This document shows, piece by piece, positions 26,872 to 39,631 of a DNA stretch of 64,000 nt (its first letter is position 1; each line of letters starts with the position of its first letter). Under the pieces are notes generated by a model, which worked only from the letters and a program-made list of their open reading frames with translations, made no database searches and was not told where the DNA came from. The stretch is from Astrocystis sublimbata. Taxonomy: Eukaryota; Ascomycota; Sordariomycetes; Xylariales; Xylariaceae. The DNA lies in assembly GCA_022453515.1 (NCBI GenBank), contig JAJNNY010000016.1, forward strand, positions 124,001-188,000, written 5' to 3'. Made by a program: the position numbers and the translations under genes.

Positions 26872-29800
26872 GGCGATACGATACGAGGCAACAAGGCCGG
26901 ATACCAGTCCGAGCCCGGTCGGGAGTTTGCATAGGCTGTTTCTCGAGGCGTGTTGTCTGGCGGCGACCGTGTTCAGTTCATCGCAGGGCCTGCGCGACAG
27001 GATGGGTGGTGGGAATTGGGCTTGGGCGTCGGAACGGTGTTCAGAGTTGCGTTGCGTTGCGTTGCGTCGCGGGACAGCAGGCAGCTGGAGAGGGAGGGTC
27101 AGATCGCGGTGGATCTGCACTCGTTGGCTTGTCTTGGTAGGTAGGTATAGGTCAGGATGTCAGGATGTCAGGTTGTCAGACTTAGACTTAGACTTAGACT
27201 TAGACTGTACGTCAATACCTACATATAACTACCTGTAGGTAGTGACCAACTGACCAGTGGCAGTGACGACTGACTGTGACGAGGGCCTGTCACCCTGTTC
27301 TTTGTACCCCAGCGCCGGGATTTTGCGAAATCCGCTTTTCCGATTGCTACCAGGTCTTGGGGCTTACCCCTGATATAAGCAGTGGTCCCCGCTGCGCCAG
27401 CGCCAGCATTATGCATCCGGCGGAGAATAATGCAAATAATAGGTAGATGCCCCCCCCCTCGGCCCCCTACCTACTACCTAGGTACCTAGCTCGCCTAGGT
27501 CCCTCTCCCTCCCTCCCTTACCGTGGCATCGCGATTCGACGGGAAGGCGCAGCCGTGGACCCTTTCTAGGGCTGTGAGGACACCGGCCGGGTCATTCCTA
27601 AATTTAGGAACGAGTATACAGACTGGACCAAACTTCCCGTCGCTATTGGCCACGCGCTCATTCAGCTGCCTACTGTATAATTTGTCGTCGTTACCATCGG
27701 CTTCGACCACATTCGTCGAGTCAAGCCTTTGTAAGTCGTCGGTGAGTCACGGCGACGATAACGACTTTTCGGAGATGCTCGCTCGTATTTCGTCTCTATG
27801 TGAATGGAGCGCAGCGCATCTAGATGAGATGCTATCTATCCGTGATGCATCCTGCCCTCTAGTGTATGCGCTATGTCCCCTGGTCAAACTAATGACTCTT
27901 CAATATTGGACTGCTCTATCCCACCATCAGATTTGTTCTTAGGTGGCGAGTGGGTAGTTCATTCTCATATTGCTGTCTTGTCACGATACCGTTGGATGAC
28001 TAATTCGTCCCTTTTGACTTTTGAGTCATCTGCATGTATCCATTGGCCAGCGACCTGTTCATCGCTTAATTTTGGTGACACTGTTGGATCGTGACACCTT
28101 TGCCATCACCAAATTCCAAGAATAGGATGGAGTGTCCATCTGGATTGTCGCAGAGGCTGTCCAGAAAGCAGAAATCCAGAAATTCAGCATAAAAACACCG
28201 GATAACCGCCCCTGCATCGTACATTGACTGGCTGTGGCTGTATGTTTTCGGTACTTCCGAAGTTGTGCTGTTCTCTTGGGCTGAACATCCGAGCCGAGGC
28301 CGAGTTCTCTCGACCGAAACAGGTGAGTTGGTCTTTATATCCGAGTCCGCGCCAAGACCTATGAGTTCGATTTTTTCTGCTCTATTGCAATGGATCTTGT
28401 TCCTCTCCTAGATTACACAAAACCTTCAAATTCGAACACGATGGAGCCGTTTCAACCATTTCCGAGCGTGGCCATGTTTATCTTGAACCCCTCATATGGG
28501 CGTCGTATCGTTGTGAAGGGAATCGAGGCTCCTTGGCAGCTGCTGTAGTAGAGGGAAAGGACGGGGAAACCGATTAGGATTTTGGTGGTTTTGGTAGCAA
28601 TACGTCGAGAACAAGCTCCCTACGAGCAAAAGTAAGTTCTTCGATGCATTTTCGTTCTTCATTTCCGTGCTCCACCCCCGCGAGAGATTGGATGCTGCAT
28701 AGGTTACGTGGGGAAACGGCAATGTGAATCACAACTCTAACATCCAATCCTTGCAGGCACAGGAACCTTGAAGCGCATCGTCATTGGGCATCACCAGACA
28801 GCGTCGAGGCTGGTACCTAAGGGCTCGGACCGATTTGCCTTATCTAGTCTTATCTAAAAGACTTGGGGTTCTTGCGCTCCTTCTTTGTTTCAAAGGTGCA
28901 TCCATGGGGACTACCTAGCCAGAGAGGAGCGAGGCGAGTAGGTAAGCAGAAGAACCCTTGACGTCACCACCGGATTGCATAACCTGTCCAGGCTAGCCAA
29001 CCCCTCAGAGGTCCCATCTCTGTCGCGGGGCTGATAACCTACCTCATATGCACCGGTTTCGAGCCGGAATGCTTCAATATGTACGTACATTTGTAGCTGG
29101 CGCGACCAGTAGCAAGAGAGAGTTATAGCATGCAATGCGGGCCGCCTCTACCTAACCTAAGGTAGATAGACAAGTAAGGCCCCTGATAACCTACCTAAAC
29201 TCAATACCTCCCCCCTGAACTGAACATATCTCTACAAGGTGGAGGGCGGCCCTTCGGCGTTGGAGCCCGTGGTGGAATGGTTGGCTCCCGCACAACGCCT
29301 TGCGAGAGGTTGAGCATGCATCACGCATCAGATGTCTGGCTTTCTCTAAGACGGTCAGGATATTATATTCATATCGACTGTACCTCTCATCAGGCACTGG
29401 CACGGGACTGGGTACCTACCTGGTAGTAGGGGCTTTTCACACGAGATAAACACATATCTACCTAAGGTAGGTAGGTAGGTACATCTAGTCTAGGTGGCCG
29501 GGTGCGAAACACTGGACGGAGAAGCACCGGCTTCGAGAGTTCTGCACGGGTGAGCAGCGCCAAGGGAGCGCGAGCACGCCACGGCTCGCCACGGCAGTCA
29601 GTTACAGTGATGAGGCCTCTGCGACTGCGAGCACCGGCGGCGGCCCCAGCTTTCGGCTTATCGGCGCCAGATTTGCTCAGATTACGCACTACTCACAAGG
29701 TACCTGCCTGTTTACCCCAGGCCAGGTACCTACGTAGGTGCCTGGGTACCCTACTGCTTGGCTGCGTCCCGTGCTGGGCTAGGTCGGTGGACACTTTGGC

Positions 29801-30314
29801 TTATCGTAGGCGTTAACAGTGGCTCAATCGTAGACTCATAGTGCCACATGGGCCGAATCCTCCCCCTTCCCCTCCCCTTTCGAAGCAATGGTACCTCACC
29901 TCATTACGCTACCTGAGGTACCTTTAGAAGTACCCGCCGTCACTTGCACTTTCGCTCTCTCTCGTAACCGTCATTTGTCTTCCGTTTCCCATTCATCATT
30001 GTGTTCTTGATTCCCTCCCAAACACAGCATATTCTACCGACGTAGAACTACCTACGTAGCTACCTGGTACCGCCTGACCACGCTTTATTTCGACGCCTGT
30101 TTCCAATACCGACCGCCCGCCTGCCTACCTGAGGAACTAGACATTTGCTCAATCCCCAGGTCCTCGAAGCCTCAGGCCTGAGCATTGACCGCTGTATCGG
30201 CAGCCCACCGAGGAAGGCATTTGGTCTTGGTGTCGAAGTCATTTGCTGCTTGTACTCGACGACGAGGAGAAGCCCGTCCCACCACCACCAAAGCATCGTT
30301 GCCCACGACCAGCC
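26872..30314. other. Intergenic region between divergent genes
   Basis: This region of about 3.4 kb holds the promoters of the minus-strand Zn2Cys6 gene and the plus-strand oxysterol-binding protein gene. It contains GCGTT repeats (about 27,050-27,070), tandem repeats at 27,151-27,205, a run of nine C near 27,450, and clusters of TAGGTA/GGTACC words at 27,466-27,500, 29,457-29,483, 29,699-29,752 and 30,045-30,070. The last 400 bases are CT-rich, as expected for a leader. No gene was recognised. Confidence 0.6.
27151..27205 (+). repeat. Adjacent octamer and hexamer tandem repeats
   Basis: About 3.5 copies of GTCAGGAT (27,151-27,178) run directly into four and a half copies of GACTTA (27,179-27,205). 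They lie about 280-335 bases upstream of the Zn2Cys6 start codon, so they may be in its promoter. Confidence 0.85.
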
Positions 30315-32034
30315 ATGGCTTCAGCGCCACCCCCGACCCTTCCCACAGACGAGGACGTCCCTCAGAGTGATGGATCCAAGCTCAAAACATTCTTGGCAAT
30401 TTTAAGGAAGTACGTTGCCCCCGTCCGTCTCGCCCATCTTGCCCGCATTTTTGCTCCCTCAGTGATATCCCCATGACCTCGGCGGCGGCACGGCCATCAT
30501 GGAGCCGTGGTGCTAGCTGTCCGTCATCGGAGCCACACGCAATCTCGATTATTCGCCCTCATTTCCTCTCGTCCTGATTCCATGAAAGCTCTGGATGGCA
30601 CCGGGGTTGTTGAAGCCGGTGACGGCAATGGAGAAGCCAAAGACATTGGCGACATGGGAGACACTGCTGATTCCAACTCCGCTTGTCTAGATTCATCGGT
30701 GTGGCCGATCTGGCGTCCGTTCGCTTCTCGCTCCCATCCCAGCTGCTCGAGCCGACGCCGAATCTAGAGTACTGGAACTATCTCGACAATCCCAGCGCCT
30801 TCGCCGCTATAGGCACATCCGACGAGCCTCTCGACCGCATGCTCGAGGTCCTCCGTTTCTGGTTTACCAAGGACTTGAAATATGTCAAAGGCAAGCCCTG
30901 CAAGCCGTACAATTCCTGTCTGGGCGAGTTCTTCCGCTGCAACTGGGAGGCAGAGGACAATGCACCGCCCATCAGCACCAACAGCCTGACCGTCAATGGC
31001 GCCAAAAGCGGCGTGAGCAGTGCGGCTTCCTCTATTAAGTCTGCCAAGATAGATCCTCGGTCGGCCTCCAGTGTCTCCGTGGTTCAGACAGCCCCGAACC
31101 CGACCGGGCCTACTGTCAGGATATCGTACCTCACCGAGCAGACTTCTCACCACCCGCCCGTTAGCGCCTTCTACGTGAGCTGCCCCGAGAAAGGCCTGCA
31201 TGCCAGGGGCTACGACCAGATCAGTGCCAAGTTCACTGGCACAGCCATCAAAGTCTCGCCCGGAGAGCACAATCTCGGTATTTTCATAACTCTAGAACGA
31301 CGCGACAACGAGACATACCAGCTCACCCATCCTGCTGCCCATCTTGGCGGCCTGTTACGTGGTGCCCTGAGCGTCACCGTTGGCGACGTTGCCTATGTCA
31401 CTTGTGCCAGGACAAAACTCAAGGCGATCCTGAACTATATCGAGGACGGGTGGCTTGGTCGCGCACAGAATAAGGTTGAAGGCGTCATTTTCAAATACGA
31501 CCCCGAGAAAGACGACAAGGTTCGTATCAAGGACGTGCCGGACGCAGATGTTGTTGCTCGCCTGGGCGGCGGTTGGAAGGACAAGGTTGTCTTCACTCTG
31601 GGTCCGAAGCCAGTGGTACGTAGTGAAAAGGAAGCGCACTTGTATTATCACAGGATCAAAACTCACCCAGCTGCTAGGAATCACATCCTGCGGAGAGGCA
31701 GATCACCATCATCGACCTCAACCCCTTGGCCGTCGCGCCCAAGACGGTGCCCCCCGTGGAGCAGCAGGCCGAAAACGAGTCACTGAAGCTCTGGGACGGT
31801 GTAACTCAGGCAATCATGTCAAAACAGTTTTCAAAGGCCACAAACGTCAAGGTCGAGCTAGAAGAAAAACAGCGAGAAAAGGCGAGAGAACGAGAGCGGA
31901 CGAATGAACCCTTCGTCCCTGTCTTCTTCACACAGGCCACCGACAAGGGCGGGAAGCCTGATCTAACAGAGAAGGGCCGCGAAGCCCTGGAGAGGGCGCA
32001 GCAAGGCAAATGGGACTTGGAAGGGATTATATGA
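30315..32034 (+). CDS. Oxysterol-binding protein, short Kes1/Osh type
   Basis: Three exons are inferred: 30,315-30,409, 30,691-31,615 and 31,702-32,034, giving about 450 residues. The protein is essentially a lone OSBP-related domain, with no PH or ankyrin module. The family signature appears as EQTSHHPP near residue 181 (classical form EQVSHHPP), preceded by KPYNSCLGEFFRC. The N-terminus has the lid-type segment and LEPTPNLEYW, which fits known fungal members. The C-terminus has the basic, helical tail (ELEEKQREKARERER) and ENESLKLW. Family knowledge: these cytosolic proteins exchange sterol, PI4P or phosphatidylserine between membranes at contact sites. The exact ligand is not decided by the motifs visible. 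Exon 1 and exon 2 join to read ILRKFIGVADLASVRFSLP, supporting the 281-nt first intron. Confidence 0.92.
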
Positions 32035-34731
32035 TGCCGCAGCGCGCAAAATTCGGGCCTACTCGTGAGCACGAACCGGCCAGTGTCACGTAGGTTTTAT
32101 ATTGACCGACAGCTCTAGCGTCCGTCGGCCGCACGATTTAAATCCGCCATCGTTCGGGCTAAGTCGCCATCGACTGACATACTAGCATACATACAGCACG
32201 ATTTGCACATACGCCGATAAAGAGGAGAGGTTGGGCATGGGCACTTTGACACTTTTGACACTTTGGCATTTTGGCACAGCATTTTGGGGGTTCTGAGCAA
32301 CTTGGATTGAGGGCGGTTTAATATTTGCTCACCTCGTGTGCGTGAAGGTAGACTATGCGCCTTCTTTCTTTTCCCTAGGCGTTCTGGTGGCATCTTAGAA
32401 GACAGAAGACCTTTACAGCTCGCAGCCCTGCAGTGGCTTATATATCAATTACGAGTACTCATACTTGAGCATGTCTCCCCACATTTCCTCGCGCTTCTAG
32501 CACCGCTGGCGTCGATAAAAAAACCACCTAGCTAGACACTCATTTGCAGACATCACAGGACGAGCTATCAACTTCGCAGCTCACGCGTACTAATGTATCG
32601 TGCTCTTGGTACTGCTGGTACAGCGTGAGTGCCAAGTCCAAGAACCCCGGTTATCACGGCATGCGCAACGCTGGAAGAGGCTGCATCATGCTTCGTGGCA
32701 GTGGATAAGGCCGACGTAGCCGTTGACGCGTAATAAGTTGTTGGCGACTTTCACGGTCCATGCGACGTGCGGGCAATGCCTGGCTCGCCTAGGATGTTTG
32801 AACACTTGCGCTATAGCTACATTGCAGCTTTTGGTTCGATTTAAGAAGTGCGTTTGTATAAGTTACCTAGGCAACCAGTGCTACGATATTATCAATATTC
32901 AAGCAGTGATGAGGCAATCGATCCCCTATCAGATGCATTGAGGGCATGTTCATCGTCTGCTTGCGGAGAGTTGTTGCATGTGCCTGTATGTAGATGTATA
33001 GTATTGCGATATGCCAATTAATACAATGAGTACAGTACATAAATGCGCTTGAGTGGCACATATGCTGGCTGCATAGAGCGAGCACCGGTCACATAATCTT
33101 GTCCCAATATTTCTAGCCAGATTACCGTAGCGTGCGTAGGTGCGAGAAGATGAGAATTAAAATGAATAACAAAAGACGTAAGTAAAATACATGTACAACA
33201 CCAAGGATTCGCTGGTTGTCACCAACCCAACTACTAGCTTGGCGCTCACCTGGCTTGTCTAGGGGAGAGCGGACGGGATCCCGAATTTTTCCAGAGGCTA
33301 TGATCGTACATGAAGAAGGGTCAGTGTTGCCTTGTATATATATCAGGTAAAATTGGTACCTAGTATTGCTATCCATTTTTCGTTGTCTACATGCAGACTT
33401 GGTATACTCATCGAACCCAGGGGCTCTTCTCTCGATTACCTATTCTCATGAGTATGCCCGGTTTGCGTGCGTGCTCAACTGCCTTCTGGCACCGCCGTGG
33501 AGCTTCGGTTACCTATCATCGGATTCTCGTTCATTTGCGAGCTTATAGACCTAGCTACAATTGCCAGCATTTACGTCCATCGAGTGAAACGGATAGGTGA
33601 CAGGATCATGGCGTGGCTTACACATCCTTTCTATAGCTTTTATTTGCTGCGTAGACCCTTCCTGTCGTTTAACGTCAAGCAAGAACTTTTCCGCACGTTG
33701 AAAGGATAGAATGGGGTTATGGGCCAATTGATTATCGCGATCAACAGCCCGCGCGCATCAAAGCACACCGAGGTTAGTAGGCACGGTTTCCTAAAATCGA
33801 GTCGCCGGGTAACTAAACCGTTGGTTCTCTGCAATGCGACGGAAGTTCGAGACTAGGAAGCTCGCCAGATACTTGGTCAGAGCAGGCGTCTACAAAACTG
33901 AACCAGATTGGATGAAACGTAGCCTTTGAAGCAATGTTGAACGCCGCCTCAATAGGTATCATTGATTCATTAATAGGCAAAGCTTGGTCGGCGACAATAT
34001 TTCATGTTGCCAATGCGAATTCATCGCATGAAACTTTTTGTAATGAAATCTCACTGGCTCTCGATTTGGCTCGTCGGCTTTTTTTTTCTGACCCCCGAGT
34101 GAGCGCTTTGCTTACCTCACCCATATGTGCGACATATCTGGCGTCATACCAATGGTTCTCGGCTCTACGAACTCCTTGTTTTATTTGCAATGAATAATAA
34201 AAATAAAAAACGCCGAACCTTGGGAATTCATGGAGACCTCAAAATGGGTTTCCATCACATTCGCAGGGATCGTACGTCGCTGGGCTACAGTACTATGCTA
34301 CTATTCGGGTGGCATGGAGTTAAGACTCCCTCCTAACTTGAGTAAAAGGGATGACGGTCCCATTATTACTCCGACTAGTCAGTCACTACCTACTGGAGGT
34401 ACGAAGATTAAGCTGTCAATGCTGTCTTTCGCCTGGTCGACACGTGCTTCACGAAGGTCGAAGGTTCAAAACTGTATTTATTACGAACGTGGCGGCTCGT
34501 ATCTAGCCCCAGTGGTGGTGGGGTTGTCGACAGCGATCATTCGGTAGTTCCCCTGTCGCCACTAAAATTACGAGATGGAGTGTGCCGCAGCAACTATACT
34601 GGCACGGATCTGCGGACATGAAACACGTTCGTTGGCGTTTCGCCGCTCTTTTACAGGCCTCGATGCCCGAGACGTCTGGTCGGATTTCTGATCCTCTCCA
34701 AACATACGCAAATGAATGAGTCGCTTCCAAC
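32035..34731. other. Intergenic region, nothing recognised
   Basis: About 2.7 kb lies between the OSBP 3' end and the GH5 start. It holds short open frames only, none with a recognisable motif. An A-rich stretch (about 34,190-34,212) is the only obvious low-complexity feature. It presumably contains the OSBP 3' UTR and the GH5 promoter. Confidence 0.55.
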
Positions 34732-36359
34732 ATGGCTGGGACAGGGAAATATCAATGGCTGCTTAGCAGGCTGACAGTCATCAGCTTGCTCTGCGGTCTT
34801 TCATTATCTACGGAAATAATAGGGCCGCGAGCGTCGTGGCCGAATGGCCCGTTCGTCACGTCGGAGCGATGGATTACGGACGCGGCGGGCGCCAAGATCA
34901 CGTATGTTGGCGTCAACTGGCCAGCGGCTTCCGAGACCATGCTCCCCGAGGGGCTCCAATACCAATCCGTCAAAACCATCGTCTCGAAGATCAAGAGCTT
35001 GGGCATGAATTCCATTCGCTTGACGTATGCGATTGAGATGATTGACCAGTATTATGACAACGGGGAGAAGGATGTTCCTATACAAAAGGCATTCGCGGAT
35101 GCATTGGGACAGGAAAACGGCAAGGCCATTTACGATAAGGTTATCGCCAATAACCCTTCGTTCGATACCAAAACCACTAGGTTGCAGGTGTGTTGCCCGA
35201 GTAGATGTCCATGTCTTGCGGCATGAGCTGAAGTGATGAGTCTAGGTTTTTGAAGCTGTCGCTGCCGAATGCGCCAAGCAGGAGATCTATGTCCACTTAG
35301 ACAACCATATCTCTAAAGCGGGTTGGTGTTGCACCCCTACTGATGGTAACTCTTGGTTCGGCGACAAGTATTTCGACGTCAAGAACTGGACGCGCGGGCT
35401 GTCCTTCATGGCCACACAAGTCAGAGCTACAAATTCCTCGTTTTTCGGGCTTCACTAATGCAACATAGGGAAAGACCTGGCCGAACTTGATGTCAATGTC
35501 GTTAAGAAACGAGCTCCGAGTGCCGCTCTCGAATCAGGAGCTTCTTAATTCCTACAACTGGGAGGACTGGTATGAGAATGTGAAGAAAGGCGCAGACGCC
35601 ATTCACTCGGCGAATTCTGACGTATTGATATTTCTCTCTGGCTTGGACTCTGACAAGGACCTGTCTGCCGTCATTCAAGGCACAGCACTGGAGCCCGGAA
35701 CGAGTACGTTCAATCGCGACGATTTCCAAGGGTACGGCGACAACAAGTTGGTCCTCGAACTTCACATATATGACAACATATTGGGTACTCCGTCCAGCAA
35801 CTGCTCTGTTACCACTGGCGACATATTTGACACAGGATTTGAAACCCTAACCGATAGCGCGGTGAACCAATTCCCACTCGTCGTGACCGAATTTGGCTTC
35901 CCGCAGAACGCGACAACAAACAAGGACCCGTACGCATCCTGTTTGCTGGACTATTTCCCAGAACAACACGCAGGTTGGATGCTATGGTCATTGGGAGGCT
36001 CTTACTACATCCGCGAAGGCTCCCAAGACGTCGACGAAGAGTGGTTAGTAAATTGAACCTGAAGAGACTTTTGATGACATCAAGGCTGACTGGTAATAAC
36101 TATTAGGGGGCTACTTTCACACGACTGGTCATCTTGGAGAAGCCCCAGATTCGTTCAAGAACTGTTGCGCCCTGCAGTGAAAGAAAGCACGGCTCCTATT
36201 AGTGACGATGACGGTACCCCGGCTGAGGGCGCAAATGGAGACAGCTCTCCCGAGGATTCTAGTGTAGCATCGAAATTATATAGTAGCCACCTCGGTATGG
36301 ATTCAATACTGGGGGTCTTCGGTGTAATTCTCCTGAGTGTTGCTTTCGGTAGAAGATAA
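34732..36359 (+). CDS. Secreted, probably GPI-anchored GH5 glycoside hydrolase
   Basis: Four exons are inferred: 34,732-35,187, 35,246-35,419, 35,469-36,043 and 36,107-36,359, for about 485 residues. A hydrophobic N-terminal segment (residues 10-26) is a likely signal peptide. GH5 (cellulase-family) landmarks are VGVNWPAASE near the first strand, SIRLTYAIEM, the acid/base Asn-Glu pair in SLRNELR (E225), HIYD, and the nucleophile in VVTEFGFP (E351), followed by GWMLWSLGGSYY. The last 20 residues are hydrophobic (LGVFGVILLSVAF) after a Ser/Asp/Glu-rich spacer with candidate omega sites, which suggests GPI attachment to membrane or wall. The substrate is not determined; fungal GH5 enzymes include endoglucanases, mannanases and exo-glucanases, so cell-wall remodelling or plant-polysaccharide attack are both possible. 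Frame continuity across all three introns is good. Confidence 0.88.
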
Positions 36360-37079
36360 AAGAGTGAGGGTCGGCTATTCATGGTCAAGTCATTGACGCT
36401 GATCGGGATAGACAGATTGCCATGCAGGCGAGGGCACGTTATCTGCAACCGTCCGTGCCGCATAGCCACCCGGCCTGCGAGGGGGGTCTCTGCCGATCGT
36501 CCCGGCCGGAAGCGCGCTGATCGCAGACGACTGACTGGCGGTATCACATGGGCAACATAATATCCAGCTTTGGATGTCGGGACGCAAGACGCTGTCGTGG
36601 GGGCTTGCGAGGTAGAGTTCTCTGCCTGGCATCGACATGGTGGTGGCGGGCTGTAGCTGGTAGGATAGGTAGCAAAAGCTACGTAAGCTACTACAATCGG
36701 TATGAGAAAGGGGAATGTACTAAAAACCTGATGTAGGTACCTAACAATATGAAGGACAAAGATGGTAATAATTGAGAATGCCAAAGTTGAACCCCACTAC
36801 TGAATGCTGACCGTGTTTTCTGTTGGTTGTGTTGGGTAAGCACAGACCTAGCAGCTCGAAGATACATGTCTCTGTTGCTACAATCTTAACCAACTTATTC
36901 CTCTCTCTCTGTCGGCTTTTCATAAGCACCTACTTCTAAACATATTTTTGAAGTGACTGCAAAAACCAGTCTTTGTATCAGGAACCTTAACACTATCTAA
37001 CACTATCTATCAAGCACTTGGGATCGGGCAGAGGCTCGTGAACAAATAGTTACATATTTGGATAGAAAGTCAATTCGAA
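36360..37079. other. Intergenic, GH5 terminator and AKR promoter
   Basis: This gap of 720 bases has a GC-rich beginning and an AT-rich second half. A GTAGGTACCTA word sits at about 36,733. No gene was recognised. Confidence 0.5.
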
Positions 37080-38347
37080 ATGGCGCCCCAGGTCATTTTC
37101 GGAACAGCCTCTTTTGGCATGCCCAATACCAACTTTCAGGATGAGTCAGGTGTCCGAGAAGTCCTCCAGACGCTGCGAGACCTTGGCATCGATCGTCTGG
37201 ACTCGGGTGCCCGCTACCCTCCTCCGAAGCCGGGACAGTCCGAGCAGCTCATAGGGGACACGAGCGAACTCAGCCGGCACTTCCTCGTCGACACAAAGGT
37301 TTACACCGACACTGCGAACGACGGCAGCGGCGATCTGACCGTCGAGGCCACTGCGTCGTCCGCTTCGAAGAGCCTCGAACGGCTGAGACGAACCGATATC
37401 GTAAGCTGCCCACCAATAGATACATGCGTGGTTACTACTACCACCTCAACGAACTACCGAAGGAAGCGCACGTCAATATATTCAGCTAACCATGCCTTCC
37501 TTGTATAGGGAGTGAATGTGCTTCACATCCATCGTGCAGACCCCGCCACACCGCTCGAGGATCAGATCCAGGGGTTTCAACAGCAGATCTCGCAGGGCAA
37601 CTGCAAGAAGGTGAGTGTAGATTCCGGCACATATGCATAAGCCCAACTTCCGCGCGTGTGAACTAATCTCGTCTTTTGCAATTCCAGTGGGGTGTCTCGA
37701 ATGTGCCCATACCGGTGCTGAAGCAAATGTTGCAGCTGTGCGAGCAGAACGGCTGGGAGAAGCCGAGCTGCTACCAGGGGCCTTACAATCTGATAACGCG
37801 CGGTATGGAAAAGGAGTTGCTGCCGCTACTACGAGAGCACAACATGGTGTTCAACGCATTCCAGTGAGTTTCCTCGCTCTCTTTATCGCGATTCTGTTTG
37901 CAGCACGGTGTTCATTTATCTCTCTTACCCGTGCCATCCAGCCGCTAATTCAAGACGCCACCCCTCTCTCCCAGACCGGTAGCAGCCGGGTTTCTGACAG
38001 GCAAGCTGGTCACCAACCAGCACGCCGGCACGCGATTCGGCGACGACAGCCCGTTTGGCGCCATCTCGCGGAAGATATACGGCGCGGAAGACCTCCACAT
38101 GGCGATGAAGAAGTTTGTAGGAGACCTCGAGTCACACGGCCTGTCTCCCCTCGAGGTAGCGGCGCGGTGGATGGCACATCACTCGTCCCTGGGCGATGGG
38201 GACGGCATCATTATAGGCGCCAGCAGCTGCGTACAGGTCGTCGAGACGGTGAATATCATCAGCAAGGGCCCGCTTCCGGATTCTGTGCTTCCCCTGGTAG
38301 ATGAGCTCTGGGCTGCAGTCGAGGGGAGTCGTGCACGGATTCTGTGA
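37080..38347 (+). CDS. Aldo/keto reductase (AKR7-like)
   Basis: Four exons are inferred: 37,080-37,400, 37,509-37,610, 37,688-37,863 and 37,975-38,347, about 323 residues, the normal length for the family. It starts VIFGTASFGM, carries the active-site region DRLDSGARYPPPKPGQSEQL with the catalytic Tyr after Arg, then VDTKVYT, the substrate-side LHIHRADPATPLEDQ, WGVSNVP, CYQGPYNLITR, and the cofactor-side VAAGFLTGKL and GIIIGASS. These match NADPH-dependent reductases related to aflatoxin-aldehyde reductase. The expected role is cytosolic reduction of reactive aldehydes or ketones. Con-10 follows on the same strand and a drug-transporter/regulator/SDR trio lies a further 2-5 kb away, so a detoxification role is plausible but only inferred. 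Confidence 0.9.
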
Positions 38348-39144
38348 GCTTACCAACATGCCACTCAGGTGCATATCACACGAAACAATAGCATGGCGTT
38401 CATGACGGATTGAACAAACCACTCAATTCAAATAATCAATCAAAGAAATCTATGATGCCTTGAATTGGACGTTTGGGTACAATAACAGCGTAAGTGGCGT
38501 CGTCTCTTACAGTCAAGTCAAGCCTCTGCATCGGCAACCGTATTTCGACCCTAGCGCTAAAGCAAAATACGATAAAATCATCTATTGCTTTTGCGCACAC
38601 CAGCCTCGCCAGCAGCCTTCTTTGTTCTTAGCTATTGGTTGTTGCTTCTCCATGCCTAGCCCCCTCTGAATGTGTGATACATTCCCAGATGGCGAGTGGT
38701 GACCGCAAGTTGACGTCAAGACTCGACTGGACAACTCGCGCCATGCCGATCTACTCTTCGCATCACGAAAAGCGATGATTACAATCGTCAAACGTTGACC
38801 GGGTGATCCCCCGCTTTCCCCGTGGTTGGACTACAGTAGGAGTAGATCCCGGGGAATAGATTGTGAGATCCAAGCCAATCAAATACAGACCGCCAGGTTC
38901 TATCCATGCAAGGGGCAGCAGATCTCAGACTGTATCTACGTACTGTAAGCGTCAGAGATCAGTTTTTGAGGCTTTGTGCAACGTGATCTTGGCGCTGCAT
39001 ATGCGTTGCAAACGCGGTGAGACGAAGGACAACATCGATTCCGATCATAGATCAAATGAGTCGTTGATGTCATAAAGGGCTTGACGTTGTCTGCGCCGGC
39101 ATCAAGCTGGACGGGGGATTGAGACATGCTGCCAGTTGTCTGTC
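38348..39144. other. Intergenic upstream of con-10
   Basis: It contains the AKR 3' end and the distal con-10 promoter. No gene was recognised. Confidence 0.5.
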
Positions 39145-39152
39145 TATATAAA
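39145..39152 (+). promoter_or_regulatory. TATA box of con-10
   Basis: TATATAAA lies 140 bases before the con-10 ATG, followed by a CA/CT-rich leader with repeated CATCAC/CAACA words. A strong TATA box fits a highly inducible developmental gene. Confidence 0.65.
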
Positions 39153-39291
39153 CCTTCAACAACAGCTCGTCTGGTTCAAAGTTTTACTCAAACCATCACT
39201 CAACAGCACATCACACTGCATCGCTCGAACCTCTTCCAACTGCAAACCACTATCTCAACAGCCAAACTCCCACACTATTCCCATCATTATC

Positions 39292-39631
39292 ATGTCTGGA
39301 ACCGGCAATGACAACCCTGGCAACTTTGCCAACCGGTATGACACTTGTCGATTCGTCGTATGGACTTGACCTAGCTAATAAGTACCAGCCCCAAGGAGGA
39401 GGTCCAAGAGATCGCATCGAAGGGTGGTCAATCTAGCCACAGCGGTGGATTTGCCAGCATGGATGCTGACAAGCAGGCATGTTCCCAATTGTTCTCACAG
39501 TCGAATTGGTGTACTAATAGTTTTAACAGCGCGAGATTGCGTCAATGGGAGGGAAGGCATCATCAGGTTCTTTCGAGAAAGGCAGCGAGAAGGCTGTCGA
39601 GGCAGGCCGCAAGGGCGGTTCAAGTTCGTAG
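39292..39631 (+). CDS. con-10: Conidiation-specific protein con-10 (KGG repeats)
   Basis: Three exons (39,292-39,335, 39,389-39,476, 39,530-39,631) give 77 residues. The protein opens MSGTGNDNPGNFANR and contains the stress-induced KGG-type repeats: EVQEIASKGGQ, REIASMGGKA and AVEAGRKGG. This organisation is that of the Neurospora con-10 family, small hydrophilic proteins abundant in conidia and related to bacterial stress-response GsiB-like repeats. Expected role: desiccation or stress protection in spores. Intron 1 (GT-AG) splits Arg15. Intron 2 (39,477-39,529) has a GC donor (CAG|GCATGT) with a near-perfect TACTAAT branch site, so it is a GC-AG intron; the reading frame demands it. One repeat has SMGG where KGG is usual. 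Expression is likely developmental, given the TATA box. Confidence 0.93.

Noticed and set aside
27523..27942. 139-codon plus-strand frame
   Set aside because: It starts at a GTG, has no recognisable domain and no continuation; left as intergenic.
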